From Flavobacteriaceae bacterium (lineage in GTDB: Bacteria; Bacteroidota; Bacteroidia; Flavobacteriales; Flavobacteriaceae): DNA of 64,000 nt. Positions 8,412 to 17,924 of this stretch are shown in pieces; within the stretch, counting starts at the first letter, position 1; each line of letters opens with the position of its first letter. Below the pieces are notes generated by a model that saw only the letters and a list, made by a program, of their open reading frames with translations, did no database searches and was not told the DNA's origin. The translations under genes were made by a program, and so were the position numbers. The stretch covers positions 1 through 64,000 of the forward strand of contig JAFMLQ010000002.1 in the NCBI GenBank assembly GCA_017852075.1. The letters run 5' to 3'.

Positions 8412-10913
8412 TTAGTCTATTTTTAAAGAATTACCACCTCTTCCGTTGGGATCAAAAACACGCACTACAATTTGGTCTGTGGATTGTATGTTTACTGGAG
8501 TAGAATATTTTTCATCTGAAAGCGTGGGAGTTTTCCCGTCACGAGTAAAGCGAATTTCTAAGCCAGGGAATTGCTGTCTTATATGAAGGGTATTGCCCTT
8601 TATCATCGCGCCCGGTTTGGGTAAATCATAAAGAAGTTCAGCATGAAAGTCAGAAAGCATAGGGAGATGTCGCTGACCAATGGTATTTACAAAAGTGTTC
8701 CAACGTGCGTTCCATTGGGGTTTTTGTAACTCGGCTGTGGGCTCTTCAAGCCAAGGTTCTTTTGGACTCCAAGCCCGCTCGGCAAAAACAATCAGGTTTG
8801 GCATAAGCATCCGATCCCATTCATAGGCGTTGGCTGCGGTTTCCGTCCACAGTTGTGCTTGAATTCCTAGGAAGTTAGATTGGGCATTTTCATTCAATTT
8901 CACTTTGTCTTTAAGATCCTTTTCATCGATTCCCAAACTTTTGAGTTTAACTTTATTGGCAAAAACATCTAAGGGTTCGGTACCCCAGCTGTCTTTATAG
9001 TTTACATATCCTGACCAGCTCAAGCCTGAATTTTCGAGATCCTTATCGTCTGTCATGTCAAAATAAAAAGCAGAGGAATTGCTCATAACAGATCTAAAAC
9101 CCTGATTGGCAAGTTTGTATATCATGTCTTCACGTCCACCCCCCCAAGTGTTGTTCCAAACACTTGGAATGAAATCCAGATCCATTAAATTTTCGTTGAT
9201 CTCTATTTCAGATTGACTTTTTTCGCTATGCGTTAAGAGTACATCTTCCCAACCCGCCATTTGCGCTCCCGATGCAGTTACAATTTCATTTAAACGTTTT
9301 ACACTAGCATTATAAAGCGATTGGTAGTCATTGATATCAGAAGATGTCTTTAAATAGTCTTCACACAGGGGCGATTTTTGCCATACGCCATAAGGTAATT
9401 CATCAGCACCTATATTAAAGGTCTTCATGGGCAATTTTGCATCGGTGTACATGGATTTGATTTCGTCAAATACTTTTTCGAAAAATCGAAAAGCACCAGG
9501 ATCACAAATACAAATGGTATTGTCTTTGAACTGTTGTGCCGAAGTGTATTCGCTTTTGTCATTGGGATCATGTAATCGATACTGGTTTGCAGCTTCTACT
9601 TCCCCTTTTGCGAGTAAGTTTTCATAGCGAGCTTTCATTGCGATTACCGCTGCACGCGCATGGGAGGGGAAACTTACCTGAGGCACTACCCGGATATTTC
9701 TTTGAGTCGCAGCTTGGAGGATTTCTACAAAATCTGCGCGTGTGAGATAACCGTTACCTTGACTTTTCTTTTCACCAGAACCCGAACCGTACATGGGAAA
9801 CAGACGGTCCTTTTCATCTCGGGTAAATCCGCGTTTGCTTCCAATTTCTGTCAGCTCTTCCAATCCTGGAATTTCTATACGCCAACCCTCGTCATCGGAA
9901 AGTTTAAGATCGAATAGATTCAGTTTGTAATACGCCATATAGTCTAAGGTCTCGAGGATTTTTTCTTTGGAGAAAAAGTTTCGAGACAGATCCAACATAA
10001 AGCCTCGATGTCCAAATCTAGGGCCATCTTCAATTTGAAGCAAGGGAATGCCATTACCTTCTCTTTGGGCATTGATTAATATTTGGTGAAGAGAACCCAT
10101 TCCGTAGAACAATCCACTGTAGTCTGAGGCAGTGATAGTAATGTGTTCCTGATCGATTTCTAACAGATAGGCTTCTTCTTCCAATTTGGAGTCCTTTTGA
10201 ATTTGAATTGATGCGTTGTCTGTAGCTGAGGTCAAAGGGCTATTCAAGCCTTTTTGTATTCGTTCACTTAAAAAAGTAGTATGTGATTTAAACTCTCCAA
10301 AGTCAATAGTTAAAGATTTTGGGAAATCCCGATAGTTATTTTGTAACTCAATTTTTTGAGGAGTAGGGAGCACCCAGTGCAAGTCCTTTTTTGGGAGTTT
10401 GGAAATGCCTTCATAGGCAGCATAACGATCTGCAGCGGTGGGCAGGTCTAGATCTGTAACACCCCGAGCCGTTTCCCAATGGATTTGACTTTCTAAGTCA
10501 TGCAATTGATCACGCTCTGCATCATGTACAAAAAAACCAATGGGGCCCATCACCAGCCGGGACATGATCCCTTTTTGAATTGCAGAAAACTTTAGTGTTT
10601 CCCCGGGATTAAGGGTAAACGAAGTGCCAAAATGCAACTGCCAATATTGATTGTTTTGGGTAGTAATAATGTGAATGTCCTCAGGGAGGCTCTCTTGTTG
10701 CAAGGAGCCGCTAAACTGGTTCCAGTGCAGGGTCCATTGTCCGCCTTGCCAAATTTCCTCAGATGGATTGGTCACTTCAAAAGTGACCTCCATTTGATTC
10801 TGTGACATATCAAATGCATCGATCGTAAAGTGAAGGGGAGGGGTATTTTCATTTGGTTTTTGGCATGCTGTTAAAACGAGAAGTGCCATGAATAAGAGGT
10901 TGTAAGTTTTCAT
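8412..10913 (-). CDS. beta-N-acetylhexosaminidase lipoprotein, GH20
   Basis: Glycoside hydrolase family 20 enzyme that removes terminal N-acetylglucosamine or -galactosamine, 833 residues. Lipobox LTAC with Cys17 predicts a lipoprotein. Order: a CHB_HEX-type carbohydrate-binding domain (about 28-150), GH20b (about 180-295), the GH20 catalytic barrel (about 300-700) opening with HRGFMLDLSRNFF, and a CHB_HEX C-terminal-type domain (about 755-830). The catalytic Asp-Glu pair is in IGADELPYGVW (Asp504, Glu505), and substrate assistance by the acetamido group is the known mechanism. Together with the acyltransferase downstream it suggests use of chitin or other GlcNAc-containing glycans. Confidence 0.95.
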   Translation of the reverse strand: MKTYNLLFMALLVLTACQKPNENTPPLHFTIDAFDMSQNQMEVTFEVTNPSEEIWQGGQWTLHWNQFSGSLQQESLPEDIHIITTQNNQYWQLHFGTSFTLNPGETLKFSAIQKGIMSRLVMGPIGFFVHDAERDQLHDLESQIHWETARGVTDLDLPTAADRYAAYEGISKLPKKDLHWVLPTPQKIELQNNYRDFPKSLTIDFGEFKSHTTFLSERIQKGLNSPLTSATDNASIQIQKDSKLEEEAYLLEIDQEHITITASDYSGLFYGMGSLHQILINAQREGNGIPLLQIEDGPRFGHRGFMLDLSRNFFSKEKILETLDYMAYYKLNLFDLKLSDDEGWRIEIPGLEELTEIGSKRGFTRDEKDRLFPMYGSGSGEKKSQGNGYLTRADFVEILQAATQRNIRVVPQVSFPSHARAAVIAMKARYENLLAKGEVEAANQYRLHDPNDKSEYTSAQQFKDNTICICDPGAFRFFEKVFDEIKSMYTDAKLPMKTFNIGADELPYGVWQKSPLCEDYLKTSSDINDYQSLYNASVKRLNEIVTASGAQMAGWEDVLLTHSEKSQSEIEINENLMDLDFIPSVWNNTWGGGREDMIYKLANQGFRSVMSNSSAFYFDMTDDKDLENSGLSWSGYVNYKDSWGTEPLDVFANKVKLKSLGIDEKDLKDKVKLNENAQSNFLGIQAQLWTETAANAYEWDRMLMPNLIVFAERAWSPKEPWLEEPTAELQKPQWNARWNTFVNTIGQRHLPMLSDFHAELLYDLPKPGAMIKGNTLHIRQQFPGLEIRFTRDGKTPTLSDEKYSTPVNIQSTDQIVVRVFDPNGRGGNSLKID

Positions 10914-11001
10914 TCAAAAGGTTTTTACTAAAATAGGAATTTTTTTGAGGAAGAAATTTTAAAACAGAGGTTCAACAAATGAATTGATAGAAACCGTCTC
11001 A

Positions 11002-12492
11002 TTATTTTTTTACCCGAAAAGCCTTTATTGCAGTATTGGGTTCTATGATCGAATAGCCTTCCCAAAAGGAGGGATCGTATTGAGTTAAGTTGACTGGTAA
11101 AACCCGGGCAGTTTCTTCAAGGTCTTCAAATTCTTTTTGGGTAAGGGGGAGAGTCTCAAAGACAACAATTTGATATTTGTTGTATTGTTCATTGGTCATT
11201 TTCAGATCCATTTTCAGTTGATTCTGCTTGTTTCTTCCTTTAACTTTTTTATTCTTTTCAGTGATGACAATGGGTCTGTCAACACCTGAATCAAAGCGAG
11301 AGGCATATTCCATATATTCAAGAGTATATTTTTCAGATTCCATTTTTTTAAATTGGAGAACAACTTCTCTGAGAGAGAGTTTAAATGAAAGCCCCAATAG
11401 ACTAAAGTCCCGTATGATTTTTATGTTTTTGTATTCGATTCGGATCAAAGCCATTTGATCGGCATCCACAAAAAGTTTTCCCTGATAATCGGCATTGCCT
11501 TTGGGCGAAAACGAGAGAATATAAACCGGAGTGGCTCCCATATAGGTAAAATCAGTAATTTCAAATAGGTATTTGGACGCTTTTTTAAGAATGCTGAGAT
11601 TAAGTTTTTCATCTTCAAAAAGACGGAACTGACTGGTAAGGACTCTCTTTCTCCAATTGGAAAAATTCACTTTTTTAATACTGTCTTTTTGATGGGTGGT
11701 GAGGGTATCTTTTTCTGTATTACCGATCACTTCATCTGCTTCAATTTTGGTTCCCAACAGACCCGTTCTTACTTTTAGGTACGAATTGGTTTTTACATTT
11801 TCTTTAAGAATGGTGTCAAAGAGTTTTTCAATATTTTCAAAAACAGCCGTCGTTTTTTTATCCTCCAATTCCAAGGCTTTCTCCAATATCAATTTATGTT
11901 TTTTATCTCGCATACTCCCGTACCAAGAACCCAATACCTCGGTGTACCATTCGTTGTATTTGGGAACCATTCGAAGCGTACTGTCCCAAAAGGCTTGATT
12001 GAATTCGGGTATGGAGGATTTTTTGATAGTAACATTGAGTTGATCGAATTTTTGAGAACCAGATTCTCTAAAAAACATTTTTTTTTGGGTGTAGTCTAGT
12101 TCGTATTTATCCGAAATATTTTTTTTGATGGCTTTTACGATTTCATCCGCTTCGATGTTTTTGTTGGATAAGACAATGGTGTTTAGGGCGATAGACTGGG
12201 AGGGAAGATACACCACGCTGTCCTTTAATTGTTCTAACGGAAAACCAATGGTTTTATAACCCATAGAGGAAAAGAAGAGGGAATCTGTTTTTAGAGAAGT
12301 GGAATCGTATGGCATCCGAAAAAAACCTTCTTCATTGGCAATTACACCCTTTCCCTTTTTAAAATAGATGCTGGCAAAGGTTACGGGCTCTAGAGTAAGG
12401 CTGTCTAGGATTACTGCATTAAATTCTTGAGCTTTAATAGAAGAACTAACCAGTAGAAAAATAGATACTAATATACTTGGGACTTTTTTCAT
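11002..12492 (-). CDS. secreted carboxypeptidase-regulatory-like domain protein
   Basis: 496 residues with an N-terminal signal peptide (cleavage likely after KAQ, near residue 22). Residues about 25-105 form a CarboxypepD_reg-like beta-sandwich (LEPVTFASIYFKKGKGVIAN and an EEGFF turn), the plug-like domain found in many Bacteroidota surface proteins. The rest resembles the large uncharacterised periplasmic or outer-membrane-associated proteins that accompany it, with no TonB-dependent barrel. It begins 12 bp after the uvrB stop and may be co-transcribed with it. Function unknown. Confidence 0.75.
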   Translation of the reverse strand: MKKVPSILVSIFLLVSSSIKAQEFNAVILDSLTLEPVTFASIYFKKGKGVIANEEGFFRMPYDSTSLKTDSLFFSSMGYKTIGFPLEQLKDSVVYLPSQSIALNTIVLSNKNIEADEIVKAIKKNISDKYELDYTQKKMFFRESGSQKFDQLNVTIKKSSIPEFNQAFWDSTLRMVPKYNEWYTEVLGSWYGSMRDKKHKLILEKALELEDKKTTAVFENIEKLFDTILKENVKTNSYLKVRTGLLGTKIEADEVIGNTEKDTLTTHQKDSIKKVNFSNWRKRVLTSQFRLFEDEKLNLSILKKASKYLFEITDFTYMGATPVYILSFSPKGNADYQGKLFVDADQMALIRIEYKNIKIIRDFSLLGLSFKLSLREVVLQFKKMESEKYTLEYMEYASRFDSGVDRPIVITEKNKKVKGRNKQNQLKMDLKMTNEQYNKYQIVVFETLPLTQKEFEDLEETARVLPVNLTQYDPSFWEGYSIIEPNTAIKAFRVKK

Positions 12493-12504
12493 GGATGAGA
12501 AGTT

Positions 12505-14493
12505 TTATAACTGCTCCTGTAAATTTTTAATTTCGTCTCGGTATTTTGCTGCTTCGATAAAGTCCAGGGACTTTGCTGCTTGTTCCATTGCTTTTCGCAC
12601 TTCGCGAATTTTCTTTTCAATTTGGGGTTTGGTCAAATAGCGGTTTACTTCTTCCGCAACTTTTCGTGCTTCCAACTCTTGGGCGTGGGTGGCTACAGAA
12701 TTCTTTGCCAAAGCACTATCCAGCGACTTGTTTAAGGCCTTGGGTTCTAATTGATGCTTTTTGTTGTAGGCCATTTGTTTGTCTCTGCGATAATTGGTTT
12801 GATCTATGGTTTTTTGAATGCTTTTGGTTATAGTGTCGGCATACATAATGGCTTTTCCATTTACGTTTCGAGCAGCTCTTCCTACCGTCTGTGTAAGGGA
12901 ACGATTGGAACGTAAAAACCCTTCTTTATCCGCATCTAAAATCGCAACTAAAGAAACTTCGGGTAAATCTAACCCTTCCCGTAAAAGGTTTACCCCAATT
13001 AATACATCAAAAATTCCTTTTCGTAAATCCTGCATGATTTCCACCCGTTCCAGTGTATCTACATCACTATGGATGTAGCGACAACGAATTTGTGCCCGAC
13101 TTAGGTATTGGGTAAGCTCCTCTGCCATACGCTTGGTTAAGGTTGTCACTAAAGTTCGTTCGTCTTTTTCAGTACGTTGCTGAATCTCTTCTATCAAATC
13201 GTCAATTTGATCTTGACTTGGGCGTACTTCAATTACAGGATCTAGTAAACCCGTGGGACGAATGATTTGTTCTACATAAGCTCCTTCTGTCTTTTCCAAT
13301 TCATAATCTGCTGGGGTTGCACTGACATAAAGTACTTGATTTTGTAGGGCCTCAAATTCTTCAAATTTTAAGGGACGATTGTCCATTGCTGCGGGTAAAC
13401 GAAAGCCGTATTCCACCAGATTTTCTTTTCTACTACGATCTCCACCATACATGGCGTGCACTTGAGAAATAGTGACATGACTCTCATCAACAATCATCAA
13501 ATAATCTTTAGGGAAATAGTCCAACAGACAAAATGGACGAGTACCTGGCGCGCGACCATCCAAATAGCGGGAATAATTTTCAATCCCCGAACAGTAGCCT
13601 AATTCTCGGATCATTTCCAGATCAAACTCGGTGCGTTCTTCGAGGCGCTTGGCTTCCAAAAACTTTCCTACTTCTTTAAAGTAATCCACTTGTTTGACCA
13701 AATCGTCTTGGATTTGGTGGATGGCATTTTGGAGATTTTCAGGCGAGGTAACAAAAATGTTAGCAGGGTAGATGTTGACCTTTTCGTATTGTTCTATTTT
13801 TTGATTATTGATAGGATCAAAAGCTTCGATCATTTCAATTTCATCGCCAAAAAAATGCACTTTAAACGCAATATCAGCATAGCCCGGAAAAATATCGATG
13901 ATGTCTCCTAGTACTCTAAAATTTCCCCTACTAAATTCTGCTGTGGTTCGGGAATATAAACTTTGTACCAAGCGGTGCATTAACTGGGTTCTAGAAATGA
14001 GTTGATCTCGTTCCAATTCAATGACATTTTTTTCAAATTCTGCGGGGTTTCCGATTCCATACAAACACGAAACAGACGCGACAACCAAGACATCTCTACG
14101 TCCCGAAAGGAGCGATGAAGTGGTACTCAATCGGAGTTTCTCGATTTCCTCATTTATGGATAAGTCTTTTTCGATATAGGTTCCTGTTGTGGGAATGTAG
14201 GCCTCAGGTTGGTAATAGTCGTAATACGAAACGAAATACTCCACGGCATTGTGGGGAAAAAATTGTTTGAATTCAGAATACAGCTGTGCTGCCAAAGTTT
14301 TGTTATGAGCTAAAACGAGCGTGGGACGTTGTAATTCTTTCACTGCATTAGCCATAGTAAAAGTCTTACCTGAGCCCGTCACACCTTGAAGTGTAACAAA
14401 GGGATCATGGTTTCGAAATTGGCTTACGATTTCTTCAATCGCCTTGGGTTGATCTCCAGTAGGCTGAAAGTCCGAAACAAGTTGAAACTCCAT
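12505..14493 (-). CDS. uvrB: excinuclease ABC subunit B
   Basis: DNA-damage recognition helicase-like subunit of nucleotide excision repair; it receives DNA from UvrA and positions UvrC. 662 residues, the normal length. Seen: Walker A GVTGSGKT (37-44), the beta-hairpin region with YYDYYQPEAYIP, DESH box in MIVDESHVT, helicase motif VTTLTKRMAEEL, QTVGRAARN (motif VI), and a C-terminal UVR domain (about 622-660) that contacts UvrC. uvrA and uvrC are not in the window. Confidence 0.98.
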   Translation of the reverse strand: MEFQLVSDFQPTGDQPKAIEEIVSQFRNHDPFVTLQGVTGSGKTFTMANAVKELQRPTLVLAHNKTLAAQLYSEFKQFFPHNAVEYFVSYYDYYQPEAYIPTTGTYIEKDLSINEEIEKLRLSTTSSLLSGRRDVLVVASVSCLYGIGNPAEFEKNVIELERDQLISRTQLMHRLVQSLYSRTTAEFSRGNFRVLGDIIDIFPGYADIAFKVHFFGDEIEMIEAFDPINNQKIEQYEKVNIYPANIFVTSPENLQNAIHQIQDDLVKQVDYFKEVGKFLEAKRLEERTEFDLEMIRELGYCSGIENYSRYLDGRAPGTRPFCLLDYFPKDYLMIVDESHVTISQVHAMYGGDRSRKENLVEYGFRLPAAMDNRPLKFEEFEALQNQVLYVSATPADYELEKTEGAYVEQIIRPTGLLDPVIEVRPSQDQIDDLIEEIQQRTEKDERTLVTTLTKRMAEELTQYLSRAQIRCRYIHSDVDTLERVEIMQDLRKGIFDVLIGVNLLREGLDLPEVSLVAILDADKEGFLRSNRSLTQTVGRAARNVNGKAIMYADTITKSIQKTIDQTNYRRDKQMAYNKKHQLEPKALNKSLDSALAKNSVATHAQELEARKVAEEVNRYLTKPQIEKKIREVRKAMEQAAKSLDFIEAAKYRDEIKNLQEQL

Positions 14494-14561
14494 AGCATTT
14501 TATCAGGCTCTAAATTTACAAAATAGATAGGTGAGTAAAGCGAAACAGGAGTAAAGTTCTA

Positions 14562-15401
14562 TTATAAATCGCGTTTTTTGAGAAGTAACAAAGACCACCA
14601 CAGAAAAAGGCTAGACCAAGCTAAAACAATGCAAAGGTTTAATGTAGAAACTCCGTAATCTTTAGTAAAGCCTTCTCCAATTTGATCAGCAATATTTTGA
14701 ATAGCGGAAAGTCGCGAAAAAGGTTCCTTAATCAAATTACCCATAGCATTTAAAGGAAAAAATCGAAAGATTTGTTCTGCAGAATGGGAAGGGATAAGGT
14801 CGGAAAGTTTCCATTTCATGAGCCCAAAACAGATTCCTTCAATAATTTGCCACAGCGCCAGGAATCCCAAAGCAAAGGCCGAACGCTTGATGAGTAATCC
14901 TAAAAACAAGCACAAACTAAAGAATCCAAAAAGTTTTATCGCATAAGCCAAAAGATATTCTAAATCAGAAAATACGATTTGAAGTTCGTTGTAATCTGAA
15001 TAAATTCCACCGAGAACTAACGAAATGAGAAAAACTAGCAAGGTAGAAATTCCAACAAAGGCAAGAATAGCATAGACTTTAGAGCGTAAAAATTCTTCTT
15101 TACTCAGTCCGTCAATCAGATTCTGTTTTAAGGTTTTATAGGAATATTCATTTCCTATCATGGCTACAATGATGACAGCAAAAAAGATTTTTAATAACCC
15201 GATCATAAAGCTATTGAAATGCCAGATGTAGGGAAAGTTAAAAATCCCCTGATCTGCAAGATGAAAATTGATAGGACCAATCTCAACTTTGATGGTACTC
15301 AGTATAGCAATACTAAAGATTAGAATAAAATAACTGAATATGAGTATTTTAGAGATTCTGTTGTGCCAAAGTTTATAAAGTTCTATGGAGAGGAGACGCA
15401 T
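14562..15401 (-). CDS. ABC transporter permease, ABC-2 type
   Basis: 279 residues with about six hydrophobic segments and the ABC-2 layout: a short cytosolic start (MRLLSIELYKLWHNRISK), a first membrane helix, and a conserved NEYSYKTLKQNLIDGLSKEE segment between helices 2 and 3, typical of gliding/ABC-2 permeases. It lies 4 bp after the ATPase gene. The substrate is unknown; family members export antibiotics, lipids or peptides, or serve in gliding (GldF-type), but nothing here picks one. Confidence 0.88.
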   Translation of the reverse strand: MRLLSIELYKLWHNRISKILIFSYFILIFSIAILSTIKVEIGPINFHLADQGIFNFPYIWHFNSFMIGLLKIFFAVIIVAMIGNEYSYKTLKQNLIDGLSKEEFLRSKVYAILAFVGISTLLVFLISLVLGGIYSDYNELQIVFSDLEYLLAYAIKLFGFFSLCLFLGLLIKRSAFALGFLALWQIIEGICFGLMKWKLSDLIPSHSAEQIFRFFPLNAMGNLIKEPFSRLSAIQNIADQIGEGFTKDYGVSTLNLCIVLAWSSLFLWWSLLLLKKRDL

Positions 15402-15405
15402 TCTA

Positions 15406-16302
15406 TCAGGATTGGGTTAATGTTAAAAACTGATCTTCTAGGGAAGGATGTTTTTTTACAAAATGAGTACAATAGATATTGGCCTCTGCGAGTTTTTTTG
15501 AAAGTACTTCTTCCGAGAGCTCCGCTTTGAGAAATACCTTTAAGTGATTGCTTTCTAGTTTCATTTCTTTGACTTCGGGTAACGTTTTAATGAAGTCAGT
15601 AAGGATTTTTCGGTCTGTAGCTTTCAATTCAAAAAAGCCAAAACTTTGAGAAATTTCATCGACAGGGCCTTCGTAAAACTTGACTCCTTCTTTCAATACA
15701 ATTACGTGATTGCATACTTTTTCTACTTCATCCAAAAGGTGCGACGCCAAAAGTATGGTGGTGCCCAATTCTGCAATGCTCGTGATCAATTTACGAATCT
15801 GATGAATTCCTTCAGGATCTAAGCCATTAGTAGGCTCATCCAGTATGAGTAAATCAGGATTGTTGACCAAAGCCGCAGCAATGGCTAGCCGTTGCTTCAT
15901 CCCTAAAGAGAAGGTTTTAAACTTGCTGTGTCTCCGCTCCCAAAGTCCTACAAGGATTAACTTTTCTTCAATGGATTCGTGGGAGCACTGTTTTATTTTG
16001 CAGATCAATTTTAGATTTTGACTGGCAGTCATGTAGGGGTAAAAGTTGGGACGCTCAATGATAGCTCCAATTTTTTTTAGGGCTTGATGGGTAGTCAATG
16101 CTCCTTGATACCAAGAAAAGCTTCCGCTAGTCGGGTTTATCACATTTAAAATCATGCCTAGGGTAGTGGACTTTCCACTGCCATTGGGACCTAAAAGACC
16201 ATAAACATTTCCTTTTTCTAAAGTGAGAGAAAGCTGATCTACAGCCTTGAGATTTCCAAAGGATTTACTCAATTGATCCAATTGAAGGAGGATATTTGAC
16301 AT
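15406..16302 (-). CDS. ABC transporter ATP-binding protein
   Basis: 298-residue ATPase partner of the downstream permease. Walker A is GPNGSGKST (38-46), the signature is degenerate (FSLGMKQRL in place of LSGGQ, usual for the ABC-2 exporter class), Walker B with D-loop is LLILDEPTNGLDP, and the switch histidine is in LASHLLDE. A C-terminal extension of about 90 residues follows, as in DrrA-type ATPases. Transcribed divergently from the kinase-like gene at 16369. Confidence 0.93.
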   Translation of the reverse strand: MSNILLQLDQLSKSFGNLKAVDQLSLTLEKGNVYGLLGPNGSGKSTTLGMILNVINPTSGSFSWYQGALTTHQALKKIGAIIERPNFYPYMTASQNLKLICKIKQCSHESIEEKLILVGLWERRHSKFKTFSLGMKQRLAIAAALVNNPDLLILDEPTNGLDPEGIHQIRKLITSIAELGTTILLASHLLDEVEKVCNHVIVLKEGVKFYEGPVDEISQSFGFFELKATDRKILTDFIKTLPEVKEMKLESNHLKVFLKAELSEEVLSKKLAEANIYCTHFVKKHPSLEDQFLTLTQS

Positions 16303-16347
16303 AGTACTATAACGATTGAGGAACTTATTTGTTACACAAAAGATAAG

Positions 16348-16355
16348 TACATTTG
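16348..16355 (+). promoter_or_regulatory. -7 promoter element of the gene at 16369
   Basis: TACATTTG fits TAnnTTTG and ends 13 bp before the ATG at 16369. A TTG at 16329-16331 is 16 bp upstream, slightly short of the usual spacing. Confidence 0.5.
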
Positions 16356-16368
16356 AATAAACGCATGT

Positions 16369-17430
16369 ATGAAAGAAAAGTTAATATCTCAAAAAAAACC
16401 GTTTTTCCCAATTACATCAAATCTAGCTCAGTTTTTGAAGTCTTACGATCGTTGGGTAGACACGCCAATCTATTACAGTGATCTACTTCGTTTTTCAGGC
16501 TCCGTGGTAGTCTATGATAAAAACGATCAGGATACACTTTGGGTTAGTGTTTATTTTTCGGATACGGAGCGAAGGGAAATCGATTATAACTTAAAGAAAA
16601 TTTACACCCTGCTTCATTCTGACGGAAACGAATCCGGGATCCAGTACCTCAATGTTGATGCAATAGACTACTGTACTTTTGGAAACTCAAAACCCTTTCG
16701 TATAAAGATTCGAAATATTTTAAATGATAATTTCACTTACTATTACATTAAGCAAACCGATGCTTCTCGAATATATGGTTTGGAATATGAGCATATGTTG
16801 TCACCTTACAACCTCAATTTTTTAGTCAACGACAATACTCTTATTGAGGAACATATCGCAGGAATTCCTGGGGACACTTTCATTAAAGATTTTCTGCCCA
16901 ATTGTAACGATTCTGAAAAAGCTCAAATTGCAAAAGAATATGTAAAATTTAATGAACGGAGTATGATTCGTTTATTGGGTGATATGCGCGCATACAATTA
17001 TGTGGTAGTTCCCACCCATGATTTTGATCAGGTGGTTTATAAAATCCGCCCTATTGATTTTGATCAGCAGTCCTTTGAAGGAAAACTATCTGTGTATCGT
17101 CCACAGTTTTTTAAAGAAAACATTCCTATTATGGACTTGGTGCGTTCTAAACTCACGCACAATTCAATCAATCAATACAAAATAGAAGAACGCTCAATTG
17201 TTGCCCGTCGTATCATTAGTTCAGGCAATCGTTTGAATAAATTATTGACCATTATGCAAGAAGATGTAGTCAGTACGGATGCCAATCTGGAACGCCTTCG
17301 AAAGGAGATTTTCAAGTTTACCAAGGACCGGGCTTTTTTAGACAGTAAATCCATGGGAGATGTAATGCGTGCTGCACTCAATTATGTTCGTTTCACTTAT
17401 GAAAAAGTGAATATGTACGACTTGTTTTAA
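16369..17430 (+). CDS. conserved hypothetical protein with kinase-like motifs
   Basis: 353 residues, no signal peptide or membrane segment. I do not recognise a named family; similar proteins are known to me only as hypotheticals of Bacteroidota. Several segments fall in the order of the protein-kinase/aminoglycoside-phosphotransferase fold: YYYIKQTD (Lys128, a beta-3-like lysine), a glutamate-bearing helix EYEHM, a hinge-like IEEHIAGIPGD, then GDMRAYN (Asp205, Asn210, the D-N5 spacing of the HGDxxxxN catalytic loop, with Leu-Gly in front instead of His-Gly), and RPIDFD (Asp230), like the metal-binding IDF motif. The assignment is inference. It converges on the next gene with a 4-bp overlap. 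Confidence 0.8.
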   Translation: MKEKLISQKKPFFPITSNLAQFLKSYDRWVDTPIYYSDLLRFSGSVVVYDKNDQDTLWVSVYFSDTERREIDYNLKKIYTLLHSDGNESGIQYLNVDAIDYCTFGNSKPFRIKIRNILNDNFTYYYIKQTDASRIYGLEYEHMLSPYNLNFLVNDNTLIEEHIAGIPGDTFIKDFLPNCNDSEKAQIAKEYVKFNERSMIRLLGDMRAYNYVVVPTHDFDQVVYKIRPIDFDQQSFEGKLSVYRPQFFKENIPIMDLVRSKLTHNSINQYKIEERSIVARRIISSGNRLNKLLTIMQEDVVSTDANLERLRKEIFKFTKDRAFLDSKSMGDVMRAALNYVRFTYEKVNMYDLF

Positions 17431-17924
17431 TAAAATTCGCTTTCGTCATAATCGGAATCCAAATCAGACGTTTCTTCATCGTCTGGATTCGCATCAAAGA
17501 GGTCCTCTCCTTCTGCCTCAAAAAATTTTTCAGGAGCTTCTTCGGGTACCTCTCCTTGACTGTGAATTAAGTTGGGGTAGCTCATTCCTGATAAGGCTTC
17601 GCCTACCTCTTTGCGTTCTACAAAAAAGGTCCAAAGTTTGAGGAAATCATAGACATAAATGAGATGGTGTAAGGAGGGTGTAAAAACTGTATTTAAAGGT
17701 TCGTTTCTCATATTAGGTCCCTGTTCCATTGATTCCAAAGGAAGCTCTTCACCTTGTTGCCAAGATTCATCTGATTGGTAAAAAGAAGCCATCTCATTTC
17801 CTAAAAACCCAAAGGATTGGGTTATGGCAAGATGTAACTCTTCCAAAGTAGCGGTCTCTTCGATTTCAATATCTCGAAGTACATCATCCTCTACGTCTAA
17901 AATTATTCGAATTCTATAAATCAT
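17427..17924 (-). CDS. pRiA4b ORF-3-like domain protein
   Basis: 165 residues. The N-terminal two thirds (MIYRIRIILD, TLEELHLAITQSFGF, TPSLHHLIYVYDF) match the PRiA4_ORF3 / IS1096 TnpR-like fold (PF07929), which despite its name is found in many chromosomal proteins without transposons. The last 45 residues are very acidic (Asp/Glu-rich, ending in DSDYDESEFY). No mobile element surrounds it. It overlaps ctaA by 4 bp at its start, so it is the last gene of the cca-ctaA unit. Function unknown. Confidence 0.78.
   Translation of the reverse strand: MIYRIRIILDVEDDVLRDIEIEETATLEELHLAITQSFGFLGNEMASFYQSDESWQQGEELPLESMEQGPNMRNEPLNTVFTPSLHHLIYVYDFLKLWTFFVERKEVGEALSGMSYPNLIHSQGEVPEEAPEKFFEAEGEDLFDANPDDEETSDLDSDYDESEFY

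Noticed and set aside
17427-17924. Mobile element suggested by the pRiA4b ORF-3 domain name
   Set aside because: No transposase, inverted repeats or target duplications around it.
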